From an uncultured Anaeroplasmataceae bacterium (GTDB taxonomy: Bacteria; Bacillota_I; Bacilli_A; Acholeplasmatales; Anaeroplasmataceae): DNA of 64,000 nt. The stretch is from contig CALUYM010000001.1 in assembly GCA_944325035.1 (NCBI GenBank), positions 372,001-436,000 on the forward strand, written 5' to 3'. Of the stretch, positions 35,838 through 46,111 are shown in pieces (position 1 is the stretch's first letter; the number at the start of each line of letters is the position of its first letter). The translations under genes were made by a program, and so were the position numbers. The notes beneath the pieces are model-generated. The model was given only the letters and a program-made list of their open reading frames with translations. It was not told the origin of the DNA and ran no database searches.

Positions 35838-38552
35838 TTACATATATACATTTGTATAGTCTTGTCTTTTAGTTACAAAGATTGCACAAGTTAATATAAT
35901 AAAGCCACTAAAAGAGAATGATGAGATTGTAAGACCTAAATCTAATTTTTGGGGAATAAAGTTAAGATCGACATTAACCTTAGACGTATTAGGCGGAATT
36001 ATAATCCCTAAATAACCCCCTAATATATTTACTGTTTGATAGTTAGAATTATTTGGAACCCATTCTTCAGAATAGGTAAAATTTGTTTTTAAAATGCGCC
36101 CAAATTGGCTAGGATTCATTTCAACTTCAATATGCATAGTTGAATCATTTATACTAAAAAATTCATTTTGATATTGATTCTGTTCATTTAAATATAAAGC
36201 TTCTAACTCATCGATATTAATAGCGCAATATGCAGCCGAATATGGAGTGTCTTTAGCTGGTAAATATATTTCTTTAGGAGTGTAACTAGCATCGTATTTA
36301 ATTTGTCCGTAATACATATAATGTTTATTTCCTAGTGTATCTAAAATATAAGCATTCCGGAAACCTTTGTCACGCATTCCTTGATTAGTTATATTAACAA
36401 CAATCATATCTTTATTTTCAAGAATATAAGAATACCTTCTAACATCTAATACGTTATAAGTTAAACCATCAATATTTACCAATTTTCCGTATAAATTTAC
36501 CGAGTCGGACTTAGTATAAATATCTTTAATATCCTCAAGTTCTCTTTGTTTAAGATTGTGTTTTGTTATAAAATTATTGAACATTATTTCATCTAAATTA
36601 TCGGCAAAAGATCCATATAATGTATTTACATATGCCATTTTGTATATAGATAAAGAAGAAACGTTTTGTATAAATTCATCATAAATAATAAATGGCTTCA
36701 TATTTTCTATTTCATAATAATTAAAATTATTATCAGTATATGCAAGTTTAAAATTTAAAGGTAGTTCTACATTTTTAGGCACAATATGATATTTGACACC
36801 ATAAGTATAATTAAATGGTGTTTGGTATAATATTTGCTCCCTTTTTGACCATGAGCCTTCATATTCCTTTAAATAATATCTAATGTGAGTATTAAATTCA
36901 CTATCGTAAAAAGAATGGAAGAAATTTGCACTATTTAATCGATTATAAATAAAAGATGAATTGGTCATATAGTCAGTCTCAGCTGAAGACATGGCTATAC
37001 GATACGCTCCATTTTCTTCAAATGAAGTATTATTCATTAGATTATTATAAGTATAATCAAGTAAATCTCTTGAATGTAAATAATATGATGTATCATTTCC
37101 AGCATTTGTAAAAACGATTGTAATTGAAGCAACTATCTCACCTAAAAGAGTTAATAAAGCTATTTTATTAAATTTCTTATTTATTAGACTTAATGTATAT
37201 AAAAAAATAGTTACAAAAAAAATGATAATTATCGGATAGTAATAATCAGAACCATTATACAATTTATAACTTGGTGAGATAAAATATGTATAAAAAATAA
37301 AAATAATGGACGAGATTAATACTAGTGATGCAATAATTTTTGTTTTATTTGTTGCACTTAAATTGAAATCTAATTTCTCCATGGCAAAACTAGCGGCGTA
37401 TAAATTGATAAAATAAACTATGAAAAACCAACGTATATATCCTTGATTAGTGCCAGTCATCATCATTGAAATAGCTGGAATAGTAATTAAAAAGTTAAAT
37501 ACAAGTACAAATAATTTTAAACGATTATATTTTTTACCGTTTAAGAAGAAAAGCTGAATTAAGAAAATAAAACCAAAAATAGTCATAAACATCGAGGCAT
37601 GATTTCTTATATAATCACTAGAATAGATTAAAATTCTAATTGGATTACTTGTTAAAAAGAATGTTGAATAAAAAATAAAATAATGGCGTTTATTATAATG
37701 AAATAATACCTCATCGTAGTAATTTCTAAACGTATGATCCGTAATATAGTAAAAATTAGGTAAAAAAATAAAACATGAAATAAATAAACCTAGTAATATC
37801 AAAGACAATGCAAGACCAATGTCTAGATAAAACTTTTTATTAATGATAAATGATTTTTTCCCTAATAATGAATAATCATCATTAATATAACCACACATTA
37901 ACATGTATATCATAATAAATGCGAGTAACATGTAGGCAATGTAAAAATCATATAGGATAATTAAAATTGTATACAAAACAATTAGATAAAATTTATATTT
38001 ATTTTCTCTAAATATATCTACTACAAGTACACCCAATGGCAAATAAAACAAAATACTTAAGTATACTGGAAAAACAGTGTTTGTAGCATATAATCCGCCA
38101 AATGAAAAAATAAAACTAGTAAAAAAACATGTAATCGGTTTGAAGCCTTGTCGTTTCAAAATATAAAATAAAATAATTCCACCTAAAAGAGGCTTGAATA
38201 AATTGATATAAGCATATGCAATCTCAGGTTGAATTAAATAACTGAGTAAAAAAGTTAATCCAGTGAAAATATCAATAGGAATATAATAGCTAGAGGAAAA
38301 TGAAGAAGCTCCAACGAAAAAACTAGTATCATAAATAGAAAATTGTCCATTTTTTAATTTTTCAATAAATCCAGCCATAAATGGATAGTATTGGATTATA
38401 TCATCAGTATTATAGTGAATAAAACCTCCACCAACATATTTAGCTATAATTACAACGGAAATAAAACTAATTAGATATAGACTAAACAAAAGAGAAAATG
38501 CATATAAATAATTTTTAAACGGGTTTTTTAGATAATTTAAAATACAACGCAT
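35838..38552 (-). CDS. YfhO-like multi-pass membrane glycosyltransferase-type protein
   Basis: 904 aa from ATG 38552 (AAGGAG nine bases upstream). About 12-13 membrane helices in the first 560 residues, an outside domain of about 330 residues, and one last helix near the C-terminus. The first loop has HYNTDDIIQYYPFMAGF, matching the YfhO family with its acidic pair after the first helix. Family members modify cell-wall polymers with sugars (e.g. lipoteichoic acid glycosylation); the donor is unknown. It is the only - strand gene between 17 and 42 kb, so it may be a later insertion. Confidence 0.8.
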   Translation of the reverse strand: MRCILNYLKNPFKNYLYAFSLLFSLYLISFISVVIIAKYVGGGFIHYNTDDIIQYYPFMAGFIEKLKNGQFSIYDTSFFVGASSFSSSYYIPIDIFTGLTFLLSYLIQPEIAYAYINLFKPLLGGIILFYILKRQGFKPITCFFTSFIFSFGGLYATNTVFPVYLSILFYLPLGVLVVDIFRENKYKFYLIVLYTILIILYDFYIAYMLLAFIMIYMLMCGYINDDYSLLGKKSFIINKKFYLDIGLALSLILLGLFISCFIFLPNFYYITDHTFRNYYDEVLFHYNKRHYFIFYSTFFLTSNPIRILIYSSDYIRNHASMFMTIFGFIFLIQLFFLNGKKYNRLKLFVLVFNFLITIPAISMMMTGTNQGYIRWFFIVYFINLYAASFAMEKLDFNLSATNKTKIIASLVLISSIIFIFYTYFISPSYKLYNGSDYYYPIIIIFFVTIFLYTLSLINKKFNKIALLTLLGEIVASITIVFTNAGNDTSYYLHSRDLLDYTYNNLMNNTSFEENGAYRIAMSSAETDYMTNSSFIYNRLNSANFFHSFYDSEFNTHIRYYLKEYEGSWSKREQILYQTPFNYTYGVKYHIVPKNVELPLNFKLAYTDNNFNYYEIENMKPFIIYDEFIQNVSSLSIYKMAYVNTLYGSFADNLDEIMFNNFITKHNLKQRELEDIKDIYTKSDSVNLYGKLVNIDGLTYNVLDVRRYSYILENKDMIVVNITNQGMRDKGFRNAYILDTLGNKHYMYYGQIKYDASYTPKEIYLPAKDTPYSAAYCAINIDELEALYLNEQNQYQNEFFSINDSTMHIEVEMNPSQFGRILKTNFTYSEEWVPNNSNYQTVNILGGYLGIIIPPNTSKVNVDLNFIPQKLDLGLTISSFSFSGFIILTCAIFVTKRQDYTNVYM

Positions 38553-38675
38553 ATTATCAAACTCCTTCTTTACTATGATACCATAACTAGGCAGTCTAAA
38601 GTATAATTTTTTCAAAAATTAACAATAATAAGGATATTAATACGTCTATAACTTTTAAAAATTAAAATCATATGG

Positions 38676-38681
38676 TAAAAT
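38676..38681 (+). promoter_or_regulatory. Extended -10 promoter of hemW
   Basis: TAAAAT with TGG before it (38673-38681). No clear -35. Confidence 0.35.
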
Positions 38682-38703
38682 AGCAATACGAGTGGTGATT
38701 GAA

Positions 38704-39795
38704 TTGCGTGGTTTATATATCCATATTCCTTTTTGTAAACATATTTGTAGTTATTGCGATTTTCCAAAAAGAATTGCAAAAAACAATGAACAAATTGAAA
38801 CATATATTGATTATTTGTTAAAAGAATTAGATTCATACAAAAACTATTTTAATGATATTAAAACCGTCTATATAGGCGGTGGTACCCCTAATATGTTATC
38901 AGATGAACTATTAGAAAAACTGCTTAGTTATATTGCGAATAATATTAGTAATCCAATTGAATATACGATTGAATGTAATCCTGAACTTTTAACTGAAAAA
39001 CAAATTAGTTTATTTTTAAAATATAAAATCAATCGAGTTTCCTTAGGGGTTGAATCATTTAATAATGAAGATTTAAAAAAACTAAATCGATATCATTCTA
39101 AAGAAGATGCTATAAAAGCTATATATTTATTAAAAGAAAAAGGTATATCCAATATAAATATTGATTTAATATTTGCTCATCCTTTTGATAACATTGAAAA
39201 AGTTAGGGAGAATCTTGAAATTTTTAAAAGTTTAGATGTAAAGCACTTATCTTACTATTCAATGATTTTAGAAGATAAAACTGTATTTAAACATCTGTAT
39301 AACCAAAATAAACTTACTTTAATTGATGAAGATATTTCTGCCCAAATGTATGAAGAGATAATAGATACATTAATATCCTTTGGATACCATCATTATGAAA
39401 CATCTAACTTTGCACGATATGGTTTTGAGTCACAACATAATCTGTTATATTGGCAAGAAGAAGAGTATATTGGTGTTGGTGCTGGAGCAGCAGGATTCAT
39501 TAATGGGACTCGATATACAAATAGTCCAATTCTTAATAAGTATTATAAAGGTTGCAAGGAAGTAGAAGTACTAACTATTGAAGACATTAAAAAAGAATAT
39601 ATGATGTTGGGGTTTAGAAAAATTGATGGAATAAGTTTATCTGATTATAAGGCTCGTTTTAATTCAGAGGTATTTTATGATTTTTCTCTTAATAAATTAT
39701 TAACAGAAGATTTGATTGAAATTTCCAATGGTATGTTAAAACTTACTACCAAAGGCATTATGCTAGCTAATGAAGTATTTATGGAGTTTATTTAA
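38704..39795 (+). CDS. hemW: Radical SAM heme chaperone HemW-like
   Basis: 363 aa from TTG 38704, preceded by GTGGTGAT; the in-frame GTG at 38692 overlaps that site. Radical SAM cysteines are in IPFCKHICSYCDF (about residues 7-19); GGGTPNML, LGVESFNNEDLKKLNR and GVGAGAAGFING follow. HemW inserts heme into respiratory proteins in other bacteria; true HemN has a different N-terminus. Why a probable anaerobe keeps it is unclear. xerD starts two bases after its stop. Confidence 0.9.
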   Translation: MRGLYIHIPFCKHICSYCDFPKRIAKNNEQIETYIDYLLKELDSYKNYFNDIKTVYIGGGTPNMLSDELLEKLLSYIANNISNPIEYTIECNPELLTEKQISLFLKYKINRVSLGVESFNNEDLKKLNRYHSKEDAIKAIYLLKEKGISNINIDLIFAHPFDNIEKVRENLEIFKSLDVKHLSYYSMILEDKTVFKHLYNQNKLTLIDEDISAQMYEEIIDTLISFGYHHYETSNFARYGFESQHNLLYWQEEEYIGVGAGAAGFINGTRYTNSPILNKYYKGCKEVEVLTIEDIKKEYMMLGFRKIDGISLSDYKARFNSEVFYDFSLNKLLTEDLIEISNGMLKLTTKGIMLANEVFMEFI

Positions 39796-39796
39796 A

Positions 39797-40738
39797 ATGA
39801 AAAAAAAGAATCAAGAAAAAGAAATCATATTTTATGAATTATCTGACTTTAAATTTTATTTAGAATCAAATAAACGTTCTAGTAAAAATACTATTTCTAG
39901 TTACATGACAGATTTATACGGTTATAGTGAGTTTTTGAAAAAGTATCAAGCTATTGAATATGTTGAAGATATTAAAACTGAGCATATTCAAAAGTACATA
40001 ACATCTTTAAAACGAAAAGATTTAGCGAAAAAATCAATTTCCAGAAAAATTACTGCAATTAAGGAGTTTCATAAGTTTTTAAAAGACGAAGATATAACTA
40101 AAAATAATCCAGCTAGATTAATAGATAATGTTAAATTGGATAAAAAAATACCTCAGGTATTAAATATAGATGAAATTAATAAAATGTTAGCATCTACTAA
40201 TGGTGATGATCCGTTATCTATTAGAAATAAAGCAATATTAGAAGTATTATATGGCTCTGGACTGCGTGTAAGTGAACTTGTTGATTTAAAAATAGATAAT
40301 CTTCACATGAATTCTAAATATATCAATGTTATTGGTAAAGGTGATAAAGAAAGGATTGTCCCGATGGGTGATTTTGAACAGATTGCAATTAGGAACTATA
40401 TTGAAAAATCTAGACCAATTCTTACTAAAAAAAGAATTAATTCATTCTTGTTTCTAAATTATAAAGGTGAACCTTTATCACGCCAATCCGTCTTTAAGCT
40501 AATTAAAGAATTAGCTTTAAAGAATGGTATTACCAAAGAAATAAGTCCTCATACCTTACGTCATAGTTTTGCCACACATTTATTACAAAATGGTGTTGAT
40601 TTAAGAATAGTTCAAGAATTACTTGGGCATGAAGATATTTCTACTACAGAAATATATACTCACATTGATAAATCTAAAATAAAGGAAATATATCAAAACA
40701 CACATCCGCTTGCAATGGAAAATAAGGAGGAAAAATAA
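39797..40738 (+). CDS. xerD: Tyrosine site-specific recombinase XerD
   Basis: 313 aa from ATG 39797 (GGAG ten bases upstream). SAM-like N-terminal domain (SSKNTISSYMTDLYGYSEFL), then the catalytic domain with Arg in GSGLRVSEL, Lys in VIGKGDKER, HTLRHSFATHLL, LGHEDISTTEIYTH with the nucleophilic Tyr. Chromosomal Xer recombinases resolve chromosome dimers at dif. Synteny xerD-deoB matches B. subtilis ripX-drm. A dif site lies 3.1 kb downstream, which identifies its probable substrate. Confidence 0.92.
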   Translation: MKKKNQEKEIIFYELSDFKFYLESNKRSSKNTISSYMTDLYGYSEFLKKYQAIEYVEDIKTEHIQKYITSLKRKDLAKKSISRKITAIKEFHKFLKDEDITKNNPARLIDNVKLDKKIPQVLNIDEINKMLASTNGDDPLSIRNKAILEVLYGSGLRVSELVDLKIDNLHMNSKYINVIGKGDKERIVPMGDFEQIAIRNYIEKSRPILTKKRINSFLFLNYKGEPLSRQSVFKLIKELALKNGITKEISPHTLRHSFATHLLQNGVDLRIVQELLGHEDISTTEIYTHIDKSKIKEIYQNTHPLAMENKEEK

Positions 40739-41926
40739 ATGAGATTTAAAAGAATATTTACTATTGTTATTGATAGTGTTGGTTGTGGTAGTGAACCAAA
40801 TTCAGCTAAATACGGCGATGAAGGAGCCAATACTATTAGTCACATAGCATCAAGTTGTGGAGGAGTAAAACTACCTACTATGGAAGCCTTAGGATATGGT
40901 AATTTAACAGAAATTTTGGGTGTTAAACCTGTAAAAAATGGAATTGGTGCTTACGGAAAAGCTCAAGAGATATCTTTAGGAAAAGATACACTTACTGGTC
41001 ACTTTGAAATTATGGGACTAAATGTTACAAAACCATTTCAAACATTTACTGATACAGGCTTTCCAGATGCCTTAATTAAAGAGTTAGAAGAGAAAACTGG
41101 ATATAAGGTAATTGGAAATTGTGCTGCATCAGGAACTGAAATTATAAAAGAACTTGGTGAAGAACACATGAAAACAAAAGCTATGATTGTCTATACTTCA
41201 TCAGATTCAGTACTACAAATTGCGTGCCATGAAGAAGTATTTGGTTTAGATGAATTATACCGAGTATGTCAAGTTGCTCGTGAAATTTGTATGAAACCTG
41301 AATGGCAAGTAGGAAGAATAATAGCTCGTCCATTTATCGGTACAAACGCAAATGATTTTAAACGTACTTCCAATAGACATGACTATGCAGTTTCCCCTTT
41401 CAAAAATACAACTTTAGATAATTTAAAAGAAAGTGGATTTGATGTAATTGCTTTAGGTAAAATCTCAGACATTTATAATGGCTGTGGTATTACTAAATCA
41501 GTTCGTCAAGCGTCAAACCAAGAAGGAATGGAACATATGATTGAAATTGCTAAAACTGGAAATTTCACTGGTTTATGCTATTTAAATCTAGTTGACTTTG
41601 ATGCCTTATATGGACATAGAAGAGATCCAAAAGGGTATAAACAATGTTTAGAAGAATTTGATACACAACTTCAAATTTTGTTAGATACCATTAATAAAGA
41701 TGATTTAGTTTTAATCACTGCTGATCATGGAAATGATCCGACTTGGAGGGGAACTGATCATACAAGAGAGTATACACCCGTATTAGTTTATGCCAAAAAT
41801 TTAAAACCTGTCGATTTAGGAATACGTAAAACATTTGCAGATTTAGGTCAAACAATCGCAGAAAACTTTAATATTAAACGCCAAGAGATTGGAACATCTT
41901 TTTTAGATAAACTAATAACTGAATAA
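40739..41926 (+). CDS. deoB: Phosphopentomutase
   Basis: 395 aa, full length. It converts (deoxy)ribose-1-phosphate to the 5-phosphate, linking DeoD to DeoC encoded at 2.6-4.0 kb. Alkaline-phosphatase-superfamily metal motifs: TIVIDSVGCGSEP, GKDTLTGHFEIMG (with the phosphorylated Thr), FDALYGHRRDPKGY and ITADHGNDPTWRGTDHTREY. GGAGG lies in the last codons of xerD and the ATG abuts its stop. Confidence 0.97.
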   Translation: MRFKRIFTIVIDSVGCGSEPNSAKYGDEGANTISHIASSCGGVKLPTMEALGYGNLTEILGVKPVKNGIGAYGKAQEISLGKDTLTGHFEIMGLNVTKPFQTFTDTGFPDALIKELEEKTGYKVIGNCAASGTEIIKELGEEHMKTKAMIVYTSSDSVLQIACHEEVFGLDELYRVCQVAREICMKPEWQVGRIIARPFIGTNANDFKRTSNRHDYAVSPFKNTTLDNLKESGFDVIALGKISDIYNGCGITKSVRQASNQEGMEHMIEIAKTGNFTGLCYLNLVDFDALYGHRRDPKGYKQCLEEFDTQLQILLDTINKDDLVLITADHGNDPTWRGTDHTREYTPVLVYAKNLKPVDLGIRKTFADLGQTIAENFNIKRQEIGTSFLDKLITE

Positions 41927-41960
41927 TCTTAATCTGTTCAATAAATAAAATTTTAGAATA

Positions 41961-42012
41961 AAAACCGGTTGAAAAACTAAGCCTTTGTGTCTAGTAATTA
42001 ATCGGTTTTTTT
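41961..42012 (+). terminator. Terminator after deoB
   Basis: AAAACCG (41961-41967) / CGGTTTT (42003-42009) with an inner ACTA/TAGT stem and T8. Confidence 0.6.
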
Positions 42013-43877
42013 TAGTTGCTAAGATGATATAATTAAAGAAAAATTATAAGCGATTCTATCAATATTTTATTATATAATTTATGATTAACTACCATTTAAA
42101 AAAGCATTTATTGTTATAAATTTATGTGTAAAAAATGTAATTAAAATAAGTATAAATACTAGCATAACTTTAAGGTAGATATCTAAAATTAAGAAGATTT
42201 AAAGCATAATTAAGAATCTAAAAATTTATCAATTTTTACTATAAAAGATTTTAAGATAAATCATTTTAAATATTGTTAAGTAATATATACTAAAAAATAC
42301 TAAATCTATTTTCAAAATACAGAGATCAAAATTGAATATAAAGCGGTTAGTATTTTTAAAATTTAAATATTAGTAAAAAATTATTATATAAAATTGTAAA
42401 TATATTTATAAAAATATTTATAGTTTTTCTTTTTGAGTTATTAAAAAAATTCTTTTTTATATACTGTATTAATAAAATTTATAAGATTTCATTAAAGCGA
42501 ATAGATAATGAAAAAGATAATATACATGCTATTTTATCATCTATAATACCAAAGATGTTAATTTAATTGTTTTTAAAATTTCGTTCATTATCTAGTTAAT
42601 AAAACTATATAAAGTGATAAATAATTTATTTAAGTAGTTTTAAAAAATAGATTTTTATAGAAAAAATTAATTATAATTTATGCTAAAAGTAAATAATTTC
42701 AATAGTAAATATGAATAAAGATAGCATATTAATAATACTTGATTTTGTAGTAAACTATCTATTTTTAGTTCTAATAATTCACTTATTATAAAGAGAATAC
42801 ATCCAACTTAAGTAATGAAGTTTAAAACAAAAGAAGAAAAATTAGTTATATTTTAAGCTTTAAATTAATAATAAAAATTTCAAAGATTAATACTAAAAGT
42901 AGAAGTTATTAAATACTTAAAATGTAAAAAAAAATATAAAAATTACTAAAATGAAATATAAAAACAAAATTACTATGATGCTTATAAAAAAGAAACAATT
43001 CGAATAATATAAAATATACATTAAATAAAAAATAGAAAAATATTTTAATTTAATTAAATTATTTTTAAGTTTGATTTAAGACAAAAATAAAAGTATTTTA
43101 ATCAAATGAAATGTATTTAAAAGCTTCTCATTTATAACAATAAATACAAATAAAAAATTTAAAAATTTCAAAGAATATCTGGTTTTTAAAACTAATTAAA
43201 TTTATATATAGATTTGATATCTTATTTGTACAACGATTAAAAAGAGATATGTTTCAAATAATAGCAGAACAGAAAAATGATGTTATGAAGATATTTTTTC
43301 ATTTTTTAATTCGTTTCAATAACAAGATATTATAATTTAAAACTAGCAAATTTGATTATAAAAACTATAATAAATCCGAAAATGAATAATATTAGTTATG
43401 AATTATAGCAAGTTAATTATTAATTTTTATAATTAAAATACAAACGTGTATAGTCATAGAATTCATGTTTCATTTAATAATAAGTAAACTTTTTATAAAT
43501 AAAATTAAAAGCTATTTTATATGAAATATAGCTAAATTATATAAATTTTAAGAAGATGAGTTGAACGTATGTACATAAATCATAATTTCATTTCCTCTAA
43601 ATAGCAATGAAATATTTATTCTAGACTTAAATGAAATCAAAAAAATTTTATTATAAGTATTAATTGAAAATAAAATTTACTCAAATATATTTTTTATTTT
43701 GTATATAGTTTTCAAAACCAGATAAATGTATTTTTTGAATTTATAGAAAATGAAAAATAAAAAGCTGATTGTACATACATCTCATCAACTATAAAAAAGC
43801 ACTAGAAATAAGAATTTTCTTAGTATATAACATTTTTAATTATATAAATAATGTGCATTAATTCGTTTATTTTTAAT

Positions 43878-43905
43878 GGTTAACATAATATATATTATAG
43901 GAAGT
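43878..43905 (-). other. dif: dif chromosome-dimer resolution site
   Basis: Read on the minus strand, the 28 bases consist of a left arm ACTTCCTATAA, a six-base centre TATATA and a right arm TTATGTTAACC. Compared with the B. subtilis dif as I recall it, 25 of 28 bases agree; the centre is identical and the right arm has the XerD-type core TTATGTTAA. It sits at the middle of a gene desert where gene orientation and A/T skew both reverse, 3.1 kb from xerD. XerC/XerD would recombine it during dimer resolution. Confidence 0.9.
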
Positions 43906-44502
43906 AATACATATTAACCAAAAATATATAATTTTCATATTAAAACATATATATTAATTAATTTGAGTATGTTTTAAATAGATTTTTTGTCATACTTCTT
44001 CTAATAAACTACATCATATAGTATAATTTGAATATGATTTGATATAAATCGACTTAATTTTTAGCTTATGAGATACTATTTTATATATATTTGTTCATCT
44101 CAACTGATATTAATCTCTTAAAAAGATTTAGATATGATCTTATTCTACAATTTACTATATTTCTTCTTCTTATCTAGCTATAGATAAATTTGTTATATTC
44201 GGTTTTTTGCGAAAAAAATATACTTTTTACAGATAATTTGTTTATCTCGAATTCTAACAATTTTATGCCAACTTTGCTTTAAAGATTTAAATTCTAAAAT
44301 TTTTATTAATTATAATTCTAATATTCATATAAAATTTTTCATTAAATATGTTTACTGTTATTTAATATTAAACTTACTATTAATCTAGATGGATATATGT
44401 TATTACTTCTAATACATCTAGAACTTCTAGTTATCTTCTTATTGTTTAATTTAAGATATATATTGATTTTAAAGCTTTTTTATAATTCTTTAATCGCTTT
44501 CA

Positions 44503-44547
44503 AAAAAGCATATGTACTAAAATTAATTTTTAGTACATATGCTTTTT
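44503..44547. terminator. Orphan bidirectional terminator-like hairpin
   Basis: Perfect 20-base arms (44503-44522 and 44528-44547; core GCATATGTACTAAAA with TTTTAGTACATATGC) around a five-base loop, with A-run left and T-run right, so it can work on both strands. No gene lies within 1.5 kb. It is 0.6 kb from dif. Confidence 0.6.
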
Positions 44548-44977
44548 AAAACTAGATTAACTGCGAAATATTTATAACTGTTTTTTCTTACATCCATCTA
44601 AGAATTCTATTTACATTTTATTATTCTTATTTTAGAGATCCTATTTATACAATATTTTATACGGTAATATTTTTTGTTTATAATAAATTTTTAAATTATC
44701 TTTTCTTTGTAAAAATACAATTAAGATAATCTAAATATAACTAGAATAATAATTAATTTTTAGTTTTAAATTCAGTATTTACATCTATTTTTTTTTGATT
44801 TATTTTTGCATTCTAGAAGAATTTTTTACCTTTATTTTTAAGTTTTTTATTCATTTAATTTCCTAAGTATTCTAGATATATTACATTTTGTACTCTTTAA
44901 TATTATTATTAATTTTAAAATAAATATATCCATTTAATTCGATAATCATTAAGCACTATTTTTGCATCTTCTTTTAT

Positions 44978-45004
44978 AAAAAAAAGGTTAAACTCTTATA
45001 ACCT
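44978..45004 (-). terminator. Orphan minus-strand terminator
   Basis: On the minus strand AGGTTA / TAACCT with an eight-base loop is followed by eight T. No gene precedes it on that strand for over 1 kb, so it may be a relic of a lost gene. Confidence 0.45.
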
Positions 45005-46064
45005 CTTTAAATTCTATGATCATTTTTTATTTAAATTATTTCTTTTTTATAATTATATCTCATTATATTTTTATTTTTTTATATCGTATTAAAAACTAGA
45101 TTGTTGTTGAAAACATTTAAGTTGTTAATTTGGTTAACATAATAATTTATTTTCCTTAAATCATTAACTAAGTCATAGCGAATATATACTAAGAAAATTT
45201 TTTAACTAATTTTTAAAATTTTTTAAATTCTAAAAAAACTTTTTTTTATTTTACAGGTTTTAAAACTCATTATCTAATGATTAATACTAATCAATATCTT
45301 TTAAACATAATCTAATTCAGAATTATTAATTTACTTTTTTAATTTTATAATCAATTTTAACTTCTTAAATTCATTAGTTAATATCAATAGAGAATCAACA
45401 AAATATTTGAATACTAGTTAGCTTTTTTTGTCAATTATGCTCTTAACTATAGCAATATTTCTATACATTTTGCATGATGTAATTACTTATCAAAAATGTT
45501 ATTAGTTTATGCTTAATCTCCGAATATTTTATTCTTTTTGTTAATGTTTTACTGGCTATAATTTTGGTAAATTTTATTATATTTTTTGCTACAAATTTAT
45601 ATCATTAAAAGGTTTTAAAACTTAAGTCAACTATATTTAGACAAGCATTCTTTTTCTTTTAAATATGATATTAGAATCAGCATATATTACATCTATTATA
45701 ATTTTGAAGCACTACATATATTTTCTAAATACTCTTTAAATTTAACTAAATCTAACAATTTATAATTGTTAATAAAACATATTATAGTTATTTATTTAAT
45801 CCTATTATCGAAAGATTATCAGATACTAATTTTTATATATTTTTAACTAGTATTATATGACATTTTAATATCATCATGCTTTTCTTAATTTTTTAAATTT
45901 TAAGACATAATAGTTTAAGTGAAATTGAATTCTTTATTTGATATTAAATATAAAGTCGTTATTCAAATCTACGACTTATGAATTTTCAAATACTTACTTT
46001 CATACTTATAAGATATATTTTAAAAAAGAATTGTTAAACGGTTAATATATTAAAATTAATAAAA

Positions 46065-46100
46065 AAAACTAAGAACTCATCTTTAATAGTTCTTAGTTTT
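46065..46100 (-). terminator. Terminator of the Fic-like gene
   Basis: AAAACTAAGAACT (46065-46077) / AGTTCTTAGTTTT (46088-46100), perfect 13-bp stem, 10-base loop, U-run on the minus transcript. Confidence 0.88.
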
Positions 46101-46111
46101 GAATTTAAAGT

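Larger units (their letters stand above)
41927..46111. other. Gene desert at the probable replication terminus
   Basis: 4.2 kb with no credible gene on either strand; stop codons are frequent in all frames. It contains the deoB terminator, a dif site near its centre, two terminator-like hairpins with no gene (44503-44547 and 44978-45004) and the terminator of the next gene. Base use is strand-asymmetric: the sample 42901-42960 has 37 A and 17 T, while 45001-45060 has 17 A and 35 T. I could not recognise gene remnants with confidence; a decayed region is the simplest reading. Confidence 0.8.

Noticed and set aside
39797..40738. Tyrosine recombinase as integrase of a mobile element
   Set aside because: Neighbours are housekeeping genes in B. 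subtilis order (deoB), length and motifs fit XerD, and no attachment-site duplication or cargo was seen.
42816..42857. ATG followed by MKFKTKEEKLVIF, reminiscent of the start of IS3-type transposase OrfA
   Set aside because: Only 13 codons, no continuation in any frame, no matching inverted ends or downstream transposase motifs; chance is likely in lysine-coding AT-rich DNA.
43176..43790. Interleaved inverted repeats (TATCTGGTTTTTAAAAC with its complement at 43708-43724; GTATGTACA blocks near 43566 and 43770) as IS remnant
   Set aside because: The pairs are interleaved rather than nested, imperfect, and composed mostly of A/T, so an element boundary cannot be supported.
43180..45620. Recurrent TTTTAAAACTA-like words as a degenerate CRISPR array
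   Set aside because: Spacing is irregular (hundreds to over 1000 bases), flanks are unrelated, and no cas genes are present.
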